Program-made: the position numbers and the translations under genes
In this document: one piece after another, positions 16,804 through 25,333 of the stretch
Position numbering within the stretch: the first letter of the stretch is position 1
How the letters are laid out: each line of letters starts with the position of its first letter
Origin: Euzebya tangerina
GTDB taxonomy: Bacteria > Actinomycetota > Nitriliruptoria > Euzebyales > Euzebyaceae
Direction of reading: 5' to 3'
NCBI RefSeq assembly: GCF_003074135.1
Contig: NZ_PPDK01000001.1
Span: 62,001-126,000, forward strand
DNA length: 64,000 nucleotides
The notes under the pieces: generated by a model
The model's input: only the letters and a program-made list of their open reading frames with translations
Databases searched by the model: none
What the model was told of the DNA's origin: nothing

Positions 16804-18057
16804 TCAGGCCAGGACGTAGGTGTTGGCCAGGACCGCCTCCTCCTTCTCGGTCCGCACGATCACCCGGCGGCGGACATACCCCGGGCCCTCGAAATGGTCG
16901 ATCAGGTTCCAGTCGATTGACGGAGCCTCGAGCAGGTCCACGTGCACCGGTTCCGTCCCCTCCAGCGTCAGTCCCGGGTAGCCGTTCCAGCCATCGTCCA
17001 GGCGGCGGCCCCGGACCGTTCCGGCCGTCCACCGTCCACCGAAGGGCCGCAGCACCGCCTCGTTCGTGCCACCGGGCGCCAGGGTCCCGTACACCGCCAG
17101 ACGCGTGGCCGCTTCGGCGCGCAGGAGGTGCCGGACGGCCACGGCGTCCATCGCGGAGGTCCCGACGGACTTGTAGACCGTCGGCCGCCCGCCGGCGGGC
17201 CCGAGCGTCACCGTGTCGGTGACCAGCTCGGCCAGATCGGCCACGACCACGCCGTCGTCGACCACGCCCGCCTCGATGGCCATCAGGATGTCACCGGCCT
17301 CGTGGGCCGCTGCAGCACGGTCGTCGACGAACACCCGTCCGGCGGCGATCAGGTCCGCTGCCAACTCCCGCGTGTCCGGGGAGAAGGCTCCGATCGCCGT
17401 CACGTGCGCCCCGTCGGCGATGTCCGAGGCACCGAGGAGGGCGGTCGGACTGTTCGTGCAGACCGACACGATGTCCGCCCCGTCCGCCGCAGCAGCTGGC
17501 GTCCCGGCGACGGCGACACGGCTGATGCCCAACTCGGCACGCGCGTGCTCCACTAACGCCTCCGCGCGGCCCTGAGTCCGGTTCCACACCCGCACCTCGA
17601 CGACATCGCGGACGGCGCAGATCGCCTCCAGGTGGGCTCGGCCCTGCGCGCCAGCGCCGATGACGGCCATGCTGGAGGCATCCTCGCGGGCGAGGAGGTC
17701 CACCGACAGGGCGCTGGCCGCAGCCGTTCGCCGGGCCGTCACGGCGGATACATCGAGGGTGACGAGCGGCGCTCCCGTGGCACCGTCGAGGACGACGAGC
17801 ACCCCGTTGACGGAGGGATCCGCCGTGGGGAACACCCCGACCACCTTGGTCACGAAGACGGCGGGGTCCTGACCATCGTCGGGCAGATAGGAGGGCATGA
17901 TGCCGATCTGACCGGGCATCCCATCCGGTTGGTGCCAGATCCGGTCGGCCTGATGGACGGCCCCTGCCGCGACAGCCTCGGCGGTGCTCCGGGCCGCCTC
18001 CACTGCGGCAGGCCACGGCAACAGGCCCTGCACCATCGTTGCGTCCAGATGCCTCAT
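16804..18057 (-). CDS. Ornithine cyclodeaminase/mu-crystallin fused to a gamma-glutamylcyclotransferase (AIG2-like) domain
   Basis: This is a 417-residue two-domain protein in one uninterrupted frame. Residues 1-315 match the ornithine cyclodeaminase/mu-crystallin family: TLDVSAVTARRTAAASAL, the NAD-binding MAVIGAGAQGRAHLEA, VSVCTNSPTALL and TVYKSVGTSAMDAVA. Residues 319-417 match the GGCT/AIG2 family: AVYGTLAPGGTNEAVL for the substrate loop and DHFEGPGYVRR with Glu390 at the catalytic position. The two activities (amino or imino acid conversion and 5-oxoproline release) would share glutamate-derived metabolites. The ATG at 18057 is preferred over an upstream TTG, with TAGCGT 8 nt before it. 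Confidence 0.85.
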   Translation of the reverse strand: MRHLDATMVQGLLPWPAAVEAARSTAEAVAAGAVHQADRIWHQPDGMPGQIGIMPSYLPDDGQDPAVFVTKVVGVFPTADPSVNGVLVVLDGATGAPLVTLDVSAVTARRTAAASALSVDLLAREDASSMAVIGAGAQGRAHLEAICAVRDVVEVRVWNRTQGRAEALVEHARAELGISRVAVAGTPAAAADGADIVSVCTNSPTALLGASDIADGAHVTAIGAFSPDTRELAADLIAAGRVFVDDRAAAAHEAGDILMAIEAGVVDDGVVVADLAELVTDTVTLGPAGGRPTVYKSVGTSAMDAVAVRHLLRAEAATRLAVYGTLAPGGTNEAVLRPFGGRWTAGTVRGRRLDDGWNGYPGLTLEGTEPVHVDLLEAPSIDWNLIDHFEGPGYVRRRVIVRTEKEEAVLANTYVLA

Positions 18058-18111
18058 CGTGGCGGACGCTACCAACCCGACCGGCTCGGGCGTCTACGGT
18101 TGCGGCCGCCC

Positions 18112-18726
18112 ATGAGCGCAGCAGACCCGACCTCCGAACGACCGACCCGCATCGCGGTGTTCTGCGGCTCGCAGCCTGGGACCAACCCCGCCTACTCCCG
18201 CGTGGCCGAGGCTCTGGGTGCTCACCTGGCAGCCGCCGATATCGATCTGGTCTACGGCGGCGGCAGCGTCGGGTTGATGGGGGTTCTGGCCGATGCCGTC
18301 CTCGCCGGTGGGGGCCGGGTGACCGGGGTGATTCCGCGGTGGCTGGCGGACCGTGAGTTGGCGCACCACGCGCTGACCGAACTGGTCGTCGTCGAAGACA
18401 TGCATCAGCGGAAGGCGAAGATGGCCGAGTTGGCGGACGCCTTCGTGGCCCTGCCGGGCGGCATCGGCACGCTCGAGGAGCTCTTCGAGCAGTGGACGTG
18501 GGGGAAGCTGGCCCTCCACACCAAACCCGTCATGATCCTCGACGTCGACGGCTTCTTCGCCAGCTTCGTCCGGCTCATGGAGGACATGGTCACCGGCGGG
18601 TTCCTGTCGGACCGACATGCTGAGATGCTGTCGGTGCTGACCGACCCGGCGGAGGTGACGACGGTGCTCTCGGACTATCACCACCCGCCAGGTCAGTGGC
18701 ACGGCGAGCACGGCGTCGAGGCCTGA
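18112..18726 (+). CDS. LOG-family Rossmann-fold protein (TIGR00730)
   Basis: This 204-residue protein belongs to the lysine-decarboxylase-like LOG family, which hydrolyses nucleoside monophosphates such as cytokinin riboside monophosphate. The VFCGSQPG opening, the YGGGSVGLMG phosphate loop and the PGGIGTLEELFE motif with the catalytic Glu are present. The physiological substrate in bacteria is unsettled. The ATG at 18112 lies after TACGGT. It is divergent from the fusion gene and convergent with pcm. Confidence 0.88.
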   Translation: MSAADPTSERPTRIAVFCGSQPGTNPAYSRVAEALGAHLAAADIDLVYGGGSVGLMGVLADAVLAGGGRVTGVIPRWLADRELAHHALTELVVVEDMHQRKAKMAELADAFVALPGGIGTLEELFEQWTWGKLALHTKPVMILDVDGFFASFVRLMEDMVTGGFLSDRHAEMLSVLTDPAEVTTVLSDYHHPPGQWHGEHGVEA

Positions 18727-18759
18727 GCACACGCGCCGCGACTCCGGACCTGACCCGGA

Positions 18760-19473
18760 TCACTCTTCGGAGCCAGGAACTGGATCTCGGAGGGGGATGA
18801 ACCTGGCCGGGAGCCGCACTCGCTCCGCCAGCCCGCCGCCCGTCTTCGCCCAGACCACGCACTCGCGAGGCGCGGACAGCGGGACGATGAGAAGTCCACC
18901 CTCCTGCAGCTGACGCGGCCAACTGGGGGCGACGTCCTCTGCTCCCGCGGTGACGATGATGCGGTCGAACGGCCGCTCGGAGTCGACCGGCTGCCGTCCG
19001 TCGGCCACGCGGATCGAGACGCGGTCACCCAACCCGAGCTCGTCCAGGGCGCCCGCGGCGAACGCGACCAGCGACGGCTCGACGTCGACCGTGACCACAC
19101 GGCCGGTCGGGCCGACGATGTGGCCCAGCAGTGCCGCGTTGTAGCCCTGTCCGGTGCCAACCTCGAGCACGCGGTGGCCCGGAGCGAAGTGGCCGTGCTC
19201 GAGCATCTGGGCGATCATCGTCGGCTGGGAGACCGAGCTCAGCAGCGTCGTCCCGTCGCGCAGAGTCGCCTGTGGTTGGTCGGCGTACGCCTCCCGGGCG
19301 GACAGGCCCGGGAGGAACACGTGCCTCGGGATCTGCGACATCGCCGCGATGACAGCAGGGTCCTGCACGGCACCGCGCTCTTGGAGACGACGGACCATCG
19401 CCCGACGCTGGCGGCGGGTCTCCCGGGAGTCATGCGCCTGCCCGGGCGCGCCGTTCGTGGGCTGGTCGCTCAC
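18760..19473 (-). CDS. pcm: Protein-L-isoaspartate O-methyltransferase
   Basis: This repairs damaged isoaspartyl residues by S-adenosylmethionine-dependent methylation. It has 237 residues. The motif I region reads HRVLEVGTGQGYNAALLG, preceded by the family-typical SQPTMIAQMLE and followed by PFDRIIVTAGAEDVAPSW. The N-terminal 30 residues are charged and variable. The start is GTG. It is followed by thrH 25 nt from its own start region on the same strand, with no strong terminator between. Confidence 0.92.
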   Translation of the reverse strand: MSDQPTNGAPGQAHDSRETRRQRRAMVRRLQERGAVQDPAVIAAMSQIPRHVFLPGLSAREAYADQPQATLRDGTTLLSSVSQPTMIAQMLEHGHFAPGHRVLEVGTGQGYNAALLGHIVGPTGRVVTVDVEPSLVAFAAGALDELGLGDRVSIRVADGRQPVDSERPFDRIIVTAGAEDVAPSWPRQLQEGGLLIVPLSAPRECVVWAKTGGGLAERVRLPARFIPLRDPVPGSEE

Positions 19474-19498
19474 GGCTCGTCCGGGCCCGCGGCGTGCC

Positions 19499-20155
19499 TC
19501 ACACGGCCGCCCGCTGGATCGCCGGGTCGGGTTTGAGGCCGGCCTCGATGGCCTGCATGAAGCCGTCGTACGTCGTCCGAGCCGGGAAGTGGGCGAACTC
19601 CGCGATCACAGCCTCAGGAGCCCGGAACAGCACCCCGACGTCCGCGGCAGCCAGCATCGTGACGTCGTTGTAGGAGTCGCCGCCGGCGATCACCCGATAG
19701 TTGAGCGACCGCAGCGCCTCGACCGCCTTCCGCTTCTGGTCCGGCTGCCGCAGCTCGTAGCCGGCGATCCGGTTGTCCTCGACCACCAGCCGGTGGCACA
19801 GCAGTGTGGGCCAGCCGAGCTGACGCATGAACGGCTGCGCGAACTGCTCGAAGGTGTCGGAGAGGATGATGACCTGGGTGCGGGCCCGCAACTGGTCCAG
19901 GAAGTCCCGAGCCCCCGGCAAGGGCTCGAGCCCCGCGATCACATCCGTGATGGCGTCGAGCCCGATGTCGTGCCGGTCCAACAGGTCCAGCCGGTACCGC
20001 ATGAGGGCGTCATAGTCCGGCTCGTCACGCGTGGTGCGGGTCAGCCCCTCGATGCCCGTCCGTTCGGCGACGGCGATCCACACCTCGGGGATCAACACCC
20101 CTTCGAGGTCGAGGGTGACGATGGTCTGCGGGTACGAGGCGAGGGGTTCGGGCAC
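19499..20155 (-). CDS. thrH: ThrH-type phosphoserine phosphatase / phosphoserine:homoserine phosphotransferase
   Basis: This is a 218-residue HAD-superfamily enzyme. Motif I is DLEGVLIPEVW, the specific ThrH form with Glu in place of the second Asp. Motif II is VIILSDTFEQ, the motif III Lys is in RQPDQKRKAVEAL, and motif IV is VIAGGDSYNDVTML. ThrH dephosphorylates phosphoserine and can transfer phosphate to homoserine, linking serine and threonine synthesis. The start is GTG at 20155. It is co-directional with pcm. Confidence 0.88.
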   Translation of the reverse strand: MPEPLASYPQTIVTLDLEGVLIPEVWIAVAERTGIEGLTRTTRDEPDYDALMRYRLDLLDRHDIGLDAITDVIAGLEPLPGARDFLDQLRARTQVIILSDTFEQFAQPFMRQLGWPTLLCHRLVVEDNRIAGYELRQPDQKRKAVEALRSLNYRVIAGGDSYNDVTMLAAADVGVLFRAPEAVIAEFAHFPARTTYDGFMQAIEAGLKPDPAIQRAAV

Positions 20156-20191
20156 GTCGGACAGTGTGCCTGCCGTCTCGGGTCCGGGCGA

Positions 20192-20632
20192 TCACGTCGC
20201 TCGGCCGGCTCTGTGCCCCGACTCGATGACCGCCGCGGTCAGCAGTGCGCCCAACGCTGCCCGGTCGACTGCCGCGATCCGGCTGAGCTCCGGACCGACC
20301 TCGTCGCTCTGACCAACGATGACCAGAAAGCTGCCGACGCTCACGACGCCTATCAGAATCGCGGGGAACCGCCACTCGGACCACCGTGCAGCGCCGATCA
20401 GCAGCCCGCCCACGCAGAGGAACAGGGCCGCCCGATGCCGCATCAGGACAACGACATCGGGGTCGGTCAGGTTGGTCCCGTACAACCGCCGGAGCGCCTC
20501 GGGCCCGCTCATCCCAGTGACCGGCAGCAGGTGCACGACGCCCACAGTGACCAACAACAGCGGCGACAGCAGTCCGACGAGCCGACGAACGGGGCTGGAT
20601 CGTGGACGCGCAGGCATGCCTGGACAATCCAT
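20192..20632 (-). CDS. Small integral membrane protein
   Basis: This is an unrecognised protein of about 145 residues with four hydrophobic helices (LVGLLSPLLLVTVGVVHLL, ALFLCVGGLLIGAARW, AILIGVVSVGSFLVIVG, AALGALLTAAVIES). LLPVTGMSGPEALRRLYG and VLMRHRAALFL look conserved-type but I cannot assign a function. Starts at 20632 or 20617 are both possible; the frame is open to 20683. It is on the same strand as thrH, 36 nt upstream of it. Confidence 0.6.
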   Translation of the reverse strand: MDCPGMPARPRSSPVRRLVGLLSPLLLVTVGVVHLLPVTGMSGPEALRRLYGTNLTDPDVVVLMRHRAALFLCVGGLLIGAARWSEWRFPAILIGVVSVGSFLVIVGQSDEVGPELSRIAAVDRAALGALLTAAVIESGHRAGRAT

Positions 20633-20746
20633 GCTCGGCCCGACGGCCGCAACTACCTCGGAGGTAGTGGAGCGACGCGCCACGAGGACCGAACGACTCG
20701 TCCTCGGCTGAGGGACTTCGTTCCCGCCTCGCTGGTCACTGGCGGT

Positions 20747-21247
20747 TCACATCGGCTGGTCGTCTGCTGCTGCGGCCCGCCAGTTGAGGACCTCACCCTC
20801 GCCGAGCAGGGCGCTGCCGGGGAACACGCGCAAGCGCCACGGCGTGAACTCGAGGACGGCGAACTCGGGCCGAGTCGGATCGGACCACGCCGGGATGATG
20901 GACGGGTCGTACCCGAGCGGTGGGGGCGCGGCGACGTAGGCGTCCCAGATCCGGCGGCAGGTGTCATCGTCGTGGTGCCACGTCGCGCGGCACTCCGCGG
21001 TCGCGATGTCATGCTGGCTGTCCCAGTAGGAGACGGAGACGTAGGGGCTGTGCTCCAGGTCGGCCACCTTCACGGGCGTTGGACCGGTGCCGACCCAGCC
21101 GCTCAGGGTGCCGTCTTCCCACTCCCAGATCGGGTGCAGGACACGCGAGCGCGGCCGACTGTGACGGTCCACGGTCGCCACGGTCGCCCAGACGATGCGA
21201 TGGGCGATGTCGATGAAGGCCGGAGCGATGTCGGTGAGATCGGTCAT
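20747..21247 (-). CDS. Pyridoxamine 5'-phosphate oxidase family protein
   Basis: This 166-residue split-barrel protein opens HRIVWATVATVDRHSRPRSRV and continues HPIWEWEDGTLSGWV and SVSYWDSQHD, the pattern of actinobacterial FMN- or F420-binding PPOX proteins. It lacks clear residues for PLP synthesis and is more likely a general flavin or F420 reductase. It is followed at a distance by the small membrane protein gene on the same strand. Confidence 0.82.
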   Translation of the reverse strand: MTDLTDIAPAFIDIAHRIVWATVATVDRHSRPRSRVLHPIWEWEDGTLSGWVGTGPTPVKVADLEHSPYVSVSYWDSQHDIATAECRATWHHDDDTCRRIWDAYVAAPPPLGYDPSIIPAWSDPTRPEFAVLEFTPWRLRVFPGSALLGEGEVLNWRAAAADDQPM

Positions 21248-21354
21248 GGGCGCACGGTGGCACTGCGCCCGTCAGCTGGGCAGGGCTGGACGGCCACCCG
21301 GCACCGGATTTTCGGCCGGTCGCCCTGCGGTACGATCATTGGGGCAGGGTGGAG

Positions 21355-22206
21355 CTACGTCCTGCCGAAGCGGGCGAGGAGGTGCCAGACCCGTTTCAGA
21401 TCCTGCGGATCGTGATCGCCCTGCCGTGCTGCCTGGCCGATGACCGGGGGGGTCAGCACTCCGCCCGCGGCCACCGCCTGTGCGACCGCCAGCACGTGCG
21501 GGCCCCGGTATCCGGCGACCGTGGCCGCGTGACGGTCGATCACCTCTTCCACGACCATCGAGAAGCCACGGTGCCAGCTGACTGCGCAGCCCAGGGTCTG
21601 GGCCGCCGCCTCGACCGAGGTCCCGCGATACGAGGGGTCGAGCACGACGGCGGCGGCATCACGGCTGACGAGCACCGGCCCGTGGACCTGAGCCTCGACG
21701 TAGTCGTCGAGAGGATCCTCGACGGTGTCGGCGAGCAGCGTCGAGATCAGGTCACAGGCGTCCGCCGTGCCCAGCGCCGCGGGCTCGAGGGAGCTGTCCG
21801 GGTAGCACATGGTCACCCGCTCACGGACGCTGGCCGCCAGCACCAGGTGGCAGGAGCCGAACCGGGGTGAGCCACCAACGGCTGAGCCCGTGTGGTTCAG
21901 CGCCCCGTAGACCGGTCGCTCCTCGGGCGGCGCGTGGTCGTAGGCGCCACCGAACATCCGGCTCTCCCAGCACCACCGGTCACCGCCCGGAACGGCCGTC
22001 AGACCACCCGCCGAGACACCGGTCTCGAACTGAGAGCGGTACCGGCCCGTTGCCGCAAGTGACGCCATGATCAGACGGCCATCCACGATCCGGTCCGGAT
22101 GGAAGTTGATCGTGATGGGTGTGGTCGCCGGAAGCGGGGGTCCGACGGCCGTGCTCTGCACGAATCTGAGCGCCCGGTCCTGGGCTCGACTCAAGACTGA
22201 CCCCAT
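21355..22206 (-). CDS. DUF3626 family protein
   Basis: This 283-residue protein has the features I associate with DUF3626: TTPITINFHPDR near the start, RPVYGALNHTG followed by GGSPRFGSCHLVL, and TMCYPDSSLEP. The family's function is unknown; the conserved Arg/His/Cys patches suggest an enzyme. The ATG at 22206 is preferred because TAGGCT lies 8 nt upstream and the region before it overlaps the upstream gene's stop. It is probably co-transcribed with the membrane protein gene at 22218. Confidence 0.72.
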   Translation of the reverse strand: MGSVLSRAQDRALRFVQSTAVGPPLPATTPITINFHPDRIVDGRLIMASLAATGRYRSQFETGVSAGGLTAVPGGDRWCWESRMFGGAYDHAPPEERPVYGALNHTGSAVGGSPRFGSCHLVLAASVRERVTMCYPDSSLEPAALGTADACDLISTLLADTVEDPLDDYVEAQVHGPVLVSRDAAAVVLDPSYRGTSVEAAAQTLGCAVSWHRGFSMVVEEVIDRHAATVAGYRGPHVLAVAQAVAAGGVLTPPVIGQAARQGDHDPQDLKRVWHLLARFGRT

Positions 22207-22217
22207 GAGCCTGAAGC

Positions 22218-23318
22218 CTACGTCCGCTCGGCGACCCCCGGCTGCTCCGCCGACACCGGCCCCGACCGTGGCGGGGCGATCACCAGGGCCAGCAGACCAC
22301 TGGACATCGCCGCCCACATGATGTTGCCGGTCCAGAACTCGACCTCGAGGCCGATGCCGTCGCGAAGTCCGGCCACCGCGTAGTAGGGGATCCAGAGGAT
22401 CAGCGGGATCGTCACACCCAACAACCACGTCTGACGATTCGACAGGACCCGGGGGCGTGGACCCGACCGGTCTTGCAGACGGCCCACCAGCACGTCCACC
22501 AGGATGCCTCCCGCGACCAACGCGATGACCGCTTCAGGCTCGTCGTACTCCTCCATCGCACCGGCCAGCACCGCGACCGAGGTCCACATCACCGGGATGG
22601 CACCTCGTGGCAGGACCCACCGCCGTCCGGTCACCACCACGGAGGCGACCAGCACCGCTGAGGTCACGATCAGCGCCGCTGCGGCGACGACCGGATAGAG
22701 GTCGGCCTCGAACGCGGAGACCTCCCCGAGCCACTCAGGCGACACGTCGGTGTTCAGCGGCGACAGGAACATCAGCATGAACATCGTCGCCGCGACGACC
22801 AGCGTCAGCGACGCGAGCGCCGGCCCGAAGTGGCGCAGCGAGGACCACCGCGTGCCCGAGTCCGCCCAGGCGCGGCGGAGCGGTGTGGACAGGATGAGCA
22901 GGATGCCCGCGAACAGCAGCAGGTGGGTCGGGCTGAACAGGGCGTCCAGGCCCGTCTCGATGCCGAAGATCGTGTGCCAGATCATGTCCCCGACCCCACC
23001 CAGGCCGAAGATCACCAGGCCGAGGATCGCCAGGTCGTACCCGCGCGGGACGGCGGCCGCTCCGCGGATGCCCTGGGACTGCCGGCGGTAGACGACCCAG
23101 CCGATCCACCCCGCCGTCGCGCCGAACCCGGAGTAGAACAGTGCGTGCCAAGGCGTGAAGAACGTCTCGAGCTCGTTCAGGTTGCTGTGCGCCCAGCCGT
23201 CCACGAACAGCCCGACCAACAGCCACGACCCCAGCACCATCGTGACGATGTCGGTACGGCGGCTGGCGTCCGGGGCGGCGGTGGGGCGGGCTGACGGCCC
23301 GTCGATCGTGGTGCTCAT
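22218..23318 (-). CDS. Polytopic membrane protein of unknown function
   Basis: This 366-residue protein has about nine hydrophobic helices. The first is IVTMVLGSWLLVGLFVDGWAH, followed by ETFFTPWHALFYSGFGATAG and GVGDMIWHTIFGIETGLDAL, which place several His and Trp residues near membrane edges. Such His residues could bind heme or metal, but this is speculation. I do not recognise the family beyond 'actinobacterial integral membrane protein'. It lies 11 nt upstream of the DUF3626 start on the same strand. Confidence 0.7.
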   Translation of the reverse strand: MSTTIDGPSARPTAAPDASRRTDIVTMVLGSWLLVGLFVDGWAHSNLNELETFFTPWHALFYSGFGATAGWIGWVVYRRQSQGIRGAAAVPRGYDLAILGLVIFGLGGVGDMIWHTIFGIETGLDALFSPTHLLLFAGILLILSTPLRRAWADSGTRWSSLRHFGPALASLTLVVAATMFMLMFLSPLNTDVSPEWLGEVSAFEADLYPVVAAAALIVTSAVLVASVVVTGRRWVLPRGAIPVMWTSVAVLAGAMEEYDEPEAVIALVAGGILVDVLVGRLQDRSGPRPRVLSNRQTWLLGVTIPLILWIPYYAVAGLRDGIGLEVEFWTGNIMWAAMSSGLLALVIAPPRSGPVSAEQPGVAERT

Positions 23319-23409
23319 GCTGGCAGTGGAGCACGCGAGATCGGGTCGGGCCAGTGACCTCAGGGGGAGATGGGGGAGATCCCCTGACGCCGACCCGGGG
23401 ACGGCCGAG

Positions 23410-25230
23410 TCAGCGGTACATCGCCTCGATCTCCTCGGCGTAGGCGGCGTGCACCCCGCGACGCTTGAGCTTCATCGTGGCCGTCAGCTGCTCGGAGTCG
23501 GGCAGCCAGTCATCGCCCAGGATGGTCCACTTCTTGATGCGTTCGACGTTGTTGAACTGCCTGAGCACCTCAGCGATGCCTGCATCGACGGCAGCCTGCA
23601 GGCCAGGGTCGGCGGCCAGCTCGGGCAGGGTGGTCGCCTCGATGCCCTGGCTTGCAGCCCAACCGGGTGCGGTGTCCGGGTCCAGGACGAGGAGCGCGGT
23701 CAGGTAGGGCCGGTCATCACCGATCACGCAGGCCTGCCCGATCATGGGCAGCGCCTTCAGCTCGGCTTCGATGTTGGCGGGGGAGATGTTCTTGCCGCCC
23801 GCCGTGATGATGAGCTCCTTCTTGCGATCCACGATGGAGAGGTAGCCGTCCTCGTCGTACCGACCGATGTCGCCGGTGTGCAGCCAGCCGTCCTCGTCGA
23901 AGGTCTCGGCCGTGCGCTCGGGATCCTTGAAGTAGCCGCGGCTGACGATCGGCCCGCGGCACAGCACCTCCCCGTCCTCGGCCAGGACGACCTCGGTCCC
24001 GGGGATGGGCCGCCCGACCGTGCCCTGCTTGACGGCGTAGGGCTCCCAGGTCATCCCGCCCGTGTTCTCGCTCATGCCGTAGATCTCGCTGAACGGGATG
24101 CCGATGCCGCGGAAGAAGTCGAAGACGTGTGTCGGCAGCGGGGCCGCCCCGGCGAAGGCGTACTCCAGCTCGTCCAAGCCGAGCATCGCCCGGACCGGCG
24201 CGAAGGCCGCGGCGTCTACCTGTGCGTGCTTGGCCGCCAACTCCTCCGGGATCTCCTGCCCGGCCGCTCGCATGGCGGCAACCTGCTGGCCCAGCGCCAG
24301 TGCCTGCTCGAATCCGGCCACGGCCTCCTCCCCTCTGGCCGCCACACCTGCCAACACCGCCGAACGAAGCTTCTCGAAGACCCGCGGCGGTCCGAACAGG
24401 CCCTGCGGCTTCACGGGCGCCAGATAGGTCGCGAGCGTGGTCGGATCGGGGACGCACGTGACGATGTTGCGTTGGAACAGCCAGCCGTACTGGCTCACCA
24501 TCCGTTCGGCGATGTGGGCCATCGGCAGGTAGGAGAGCCCGCGGAGGTTGCGGGTCTCCTCCCCCACCAGGCTGAACGTCGAGGTTGCCGAGGCTGCGAT
24601 GTTGCGGTGGTCGAGCATCACACCCTTCGGGGTTCCGGTGGTCCCCGAGGTGTAGATCAGCGTGACGATGTCATCCGGCTGTGCCGCCTCCACGGCGGCG
24701 TCGAGGTCGATCGGGGTGGCCGTGAGCATTTCGCTGAACAAGGTGACGTCGTCAGGGCGCAGGTCGTCGGGATCGTCGACCACCACGATCTGCTCGAGTT
24801 CGGGGAGCTGTGATCTGACCTTCAGCACCCGTTCGAGGAACTCGATCGAGTCGCAGATCACCACCTTCGCTTCCATGTGGCCGAGCAGGAATTCGACCTG
24901 CTCGGGCGCGGAGGAGTTGTAGATGCTGACCGAGCGTGCACGGCAGAGCAGGCCACCCAGGTCCGCCGGGTGGAACTCGGCCCGGTTGAGCAGGAACAGA
25001 CCGACGGCGTCGCCGGGCTCCACACCCCACTCCCGGAGACGGGCTGCCACGCGAGCCGACTGGTCCCCCACCTCGTTCCAGGTCATCTCGCCCCAGGCGT
25101 CCTCGCCCGTCCGCCAGCGCAGCGCGACGTCCTCGCCGTGCTCACGGATGTTGCGGAGCAACCACTGACCCACGACGACGCCCTCGATCGCGGCCTCCAG
25201 GTCCTCGCGCGTCATCGTCGACTCACCCAT
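23410..25230 (-). CDS. Long-chain acyl-CoA synthetase (FadD/AMP-binding family)
   Basis: This 606-residue enzyme activates fatty acids to acyl-CoA through an acyl-adenylate. The P-loop motif is TLIYTSGTTGTPKGVML, the A5 motif is IYGMSENTGGMT, the hinge region is GWLHTGDIGRYDEDGYL, and the catalytic Lys region is VDRKKELIITAGGKNISP. It resembles the FadD15-type ligases. The ATG at 25230 is preceded by GGAGGA. It may feed beta-oxidation or membrane lipid synthesis. Confidence 0.92.
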   Translation of the reverse strand: MGESTMTREDLEAAIEGVVVGQWLLRNIREHGEDVALRWRTGEDAWGEMTWNEVGDQSARVAARLREWGVEPGDAVGLFLLNRAEFHPADLGGLLCRARSVSIYNSSAPEQVEFLLGHMEAKVVICDSIEFLERVLKVRSQLPELEQIVVVDDPDDLRPDDVTLFSEMLTATPIDLDAAVEAAQPDDIVTLIYTSGTTGTPKGVMLDHRNIAASATSTFSLVGEETRNLRGLSYLPMAHIAERMVSQYGWLFQRNIVTCVPDPTTLATYLAPVKPQGLFGPPRVFEKLRSAVLAGVAARGEEAVAGFEQALALGQQVAAMRAAGQEIPEELAAKHAQVDAAAFAPVRAMLGLDELEYAFAGAAPLPTHVFDFFRGIGIPFSEIYGMSENTGGMTWEPYAVKQGTVGRPIPGTEVVLAEDGEVLCRGPIVSRGYFKDPERTAETFDEDGWLHTGDIGRYDEDGYLSIVDRKKELIITAGGKNISPANIEAELKALPMIGQACVIGDDRPYLTALLVLDPDTAPGWAASQGIEATTLPELAADPGLQAAVDAGIAEVLRQFNNVERIKKWTILGDDWLPDSEQLTATMKLKRRGVHAAYAEEIEAMYR

Positions 25231-25333
25231 GGGTCGTATCCTCCAGCTCGAGCAGCCGCCCGGGGCGGCCCAGCGGGCGGCACCTCCGCCAGCGTCCCGT
25301 GACCCTAGAGCAGACGCTCCTTCGGGCCAATGG

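Noticed and set aside
19154-21415. A 753-codon plus-strand frame
   Set aside because: It lies antisense to pcm, thrH and a PPOX gene, all of which have clear family motifs.
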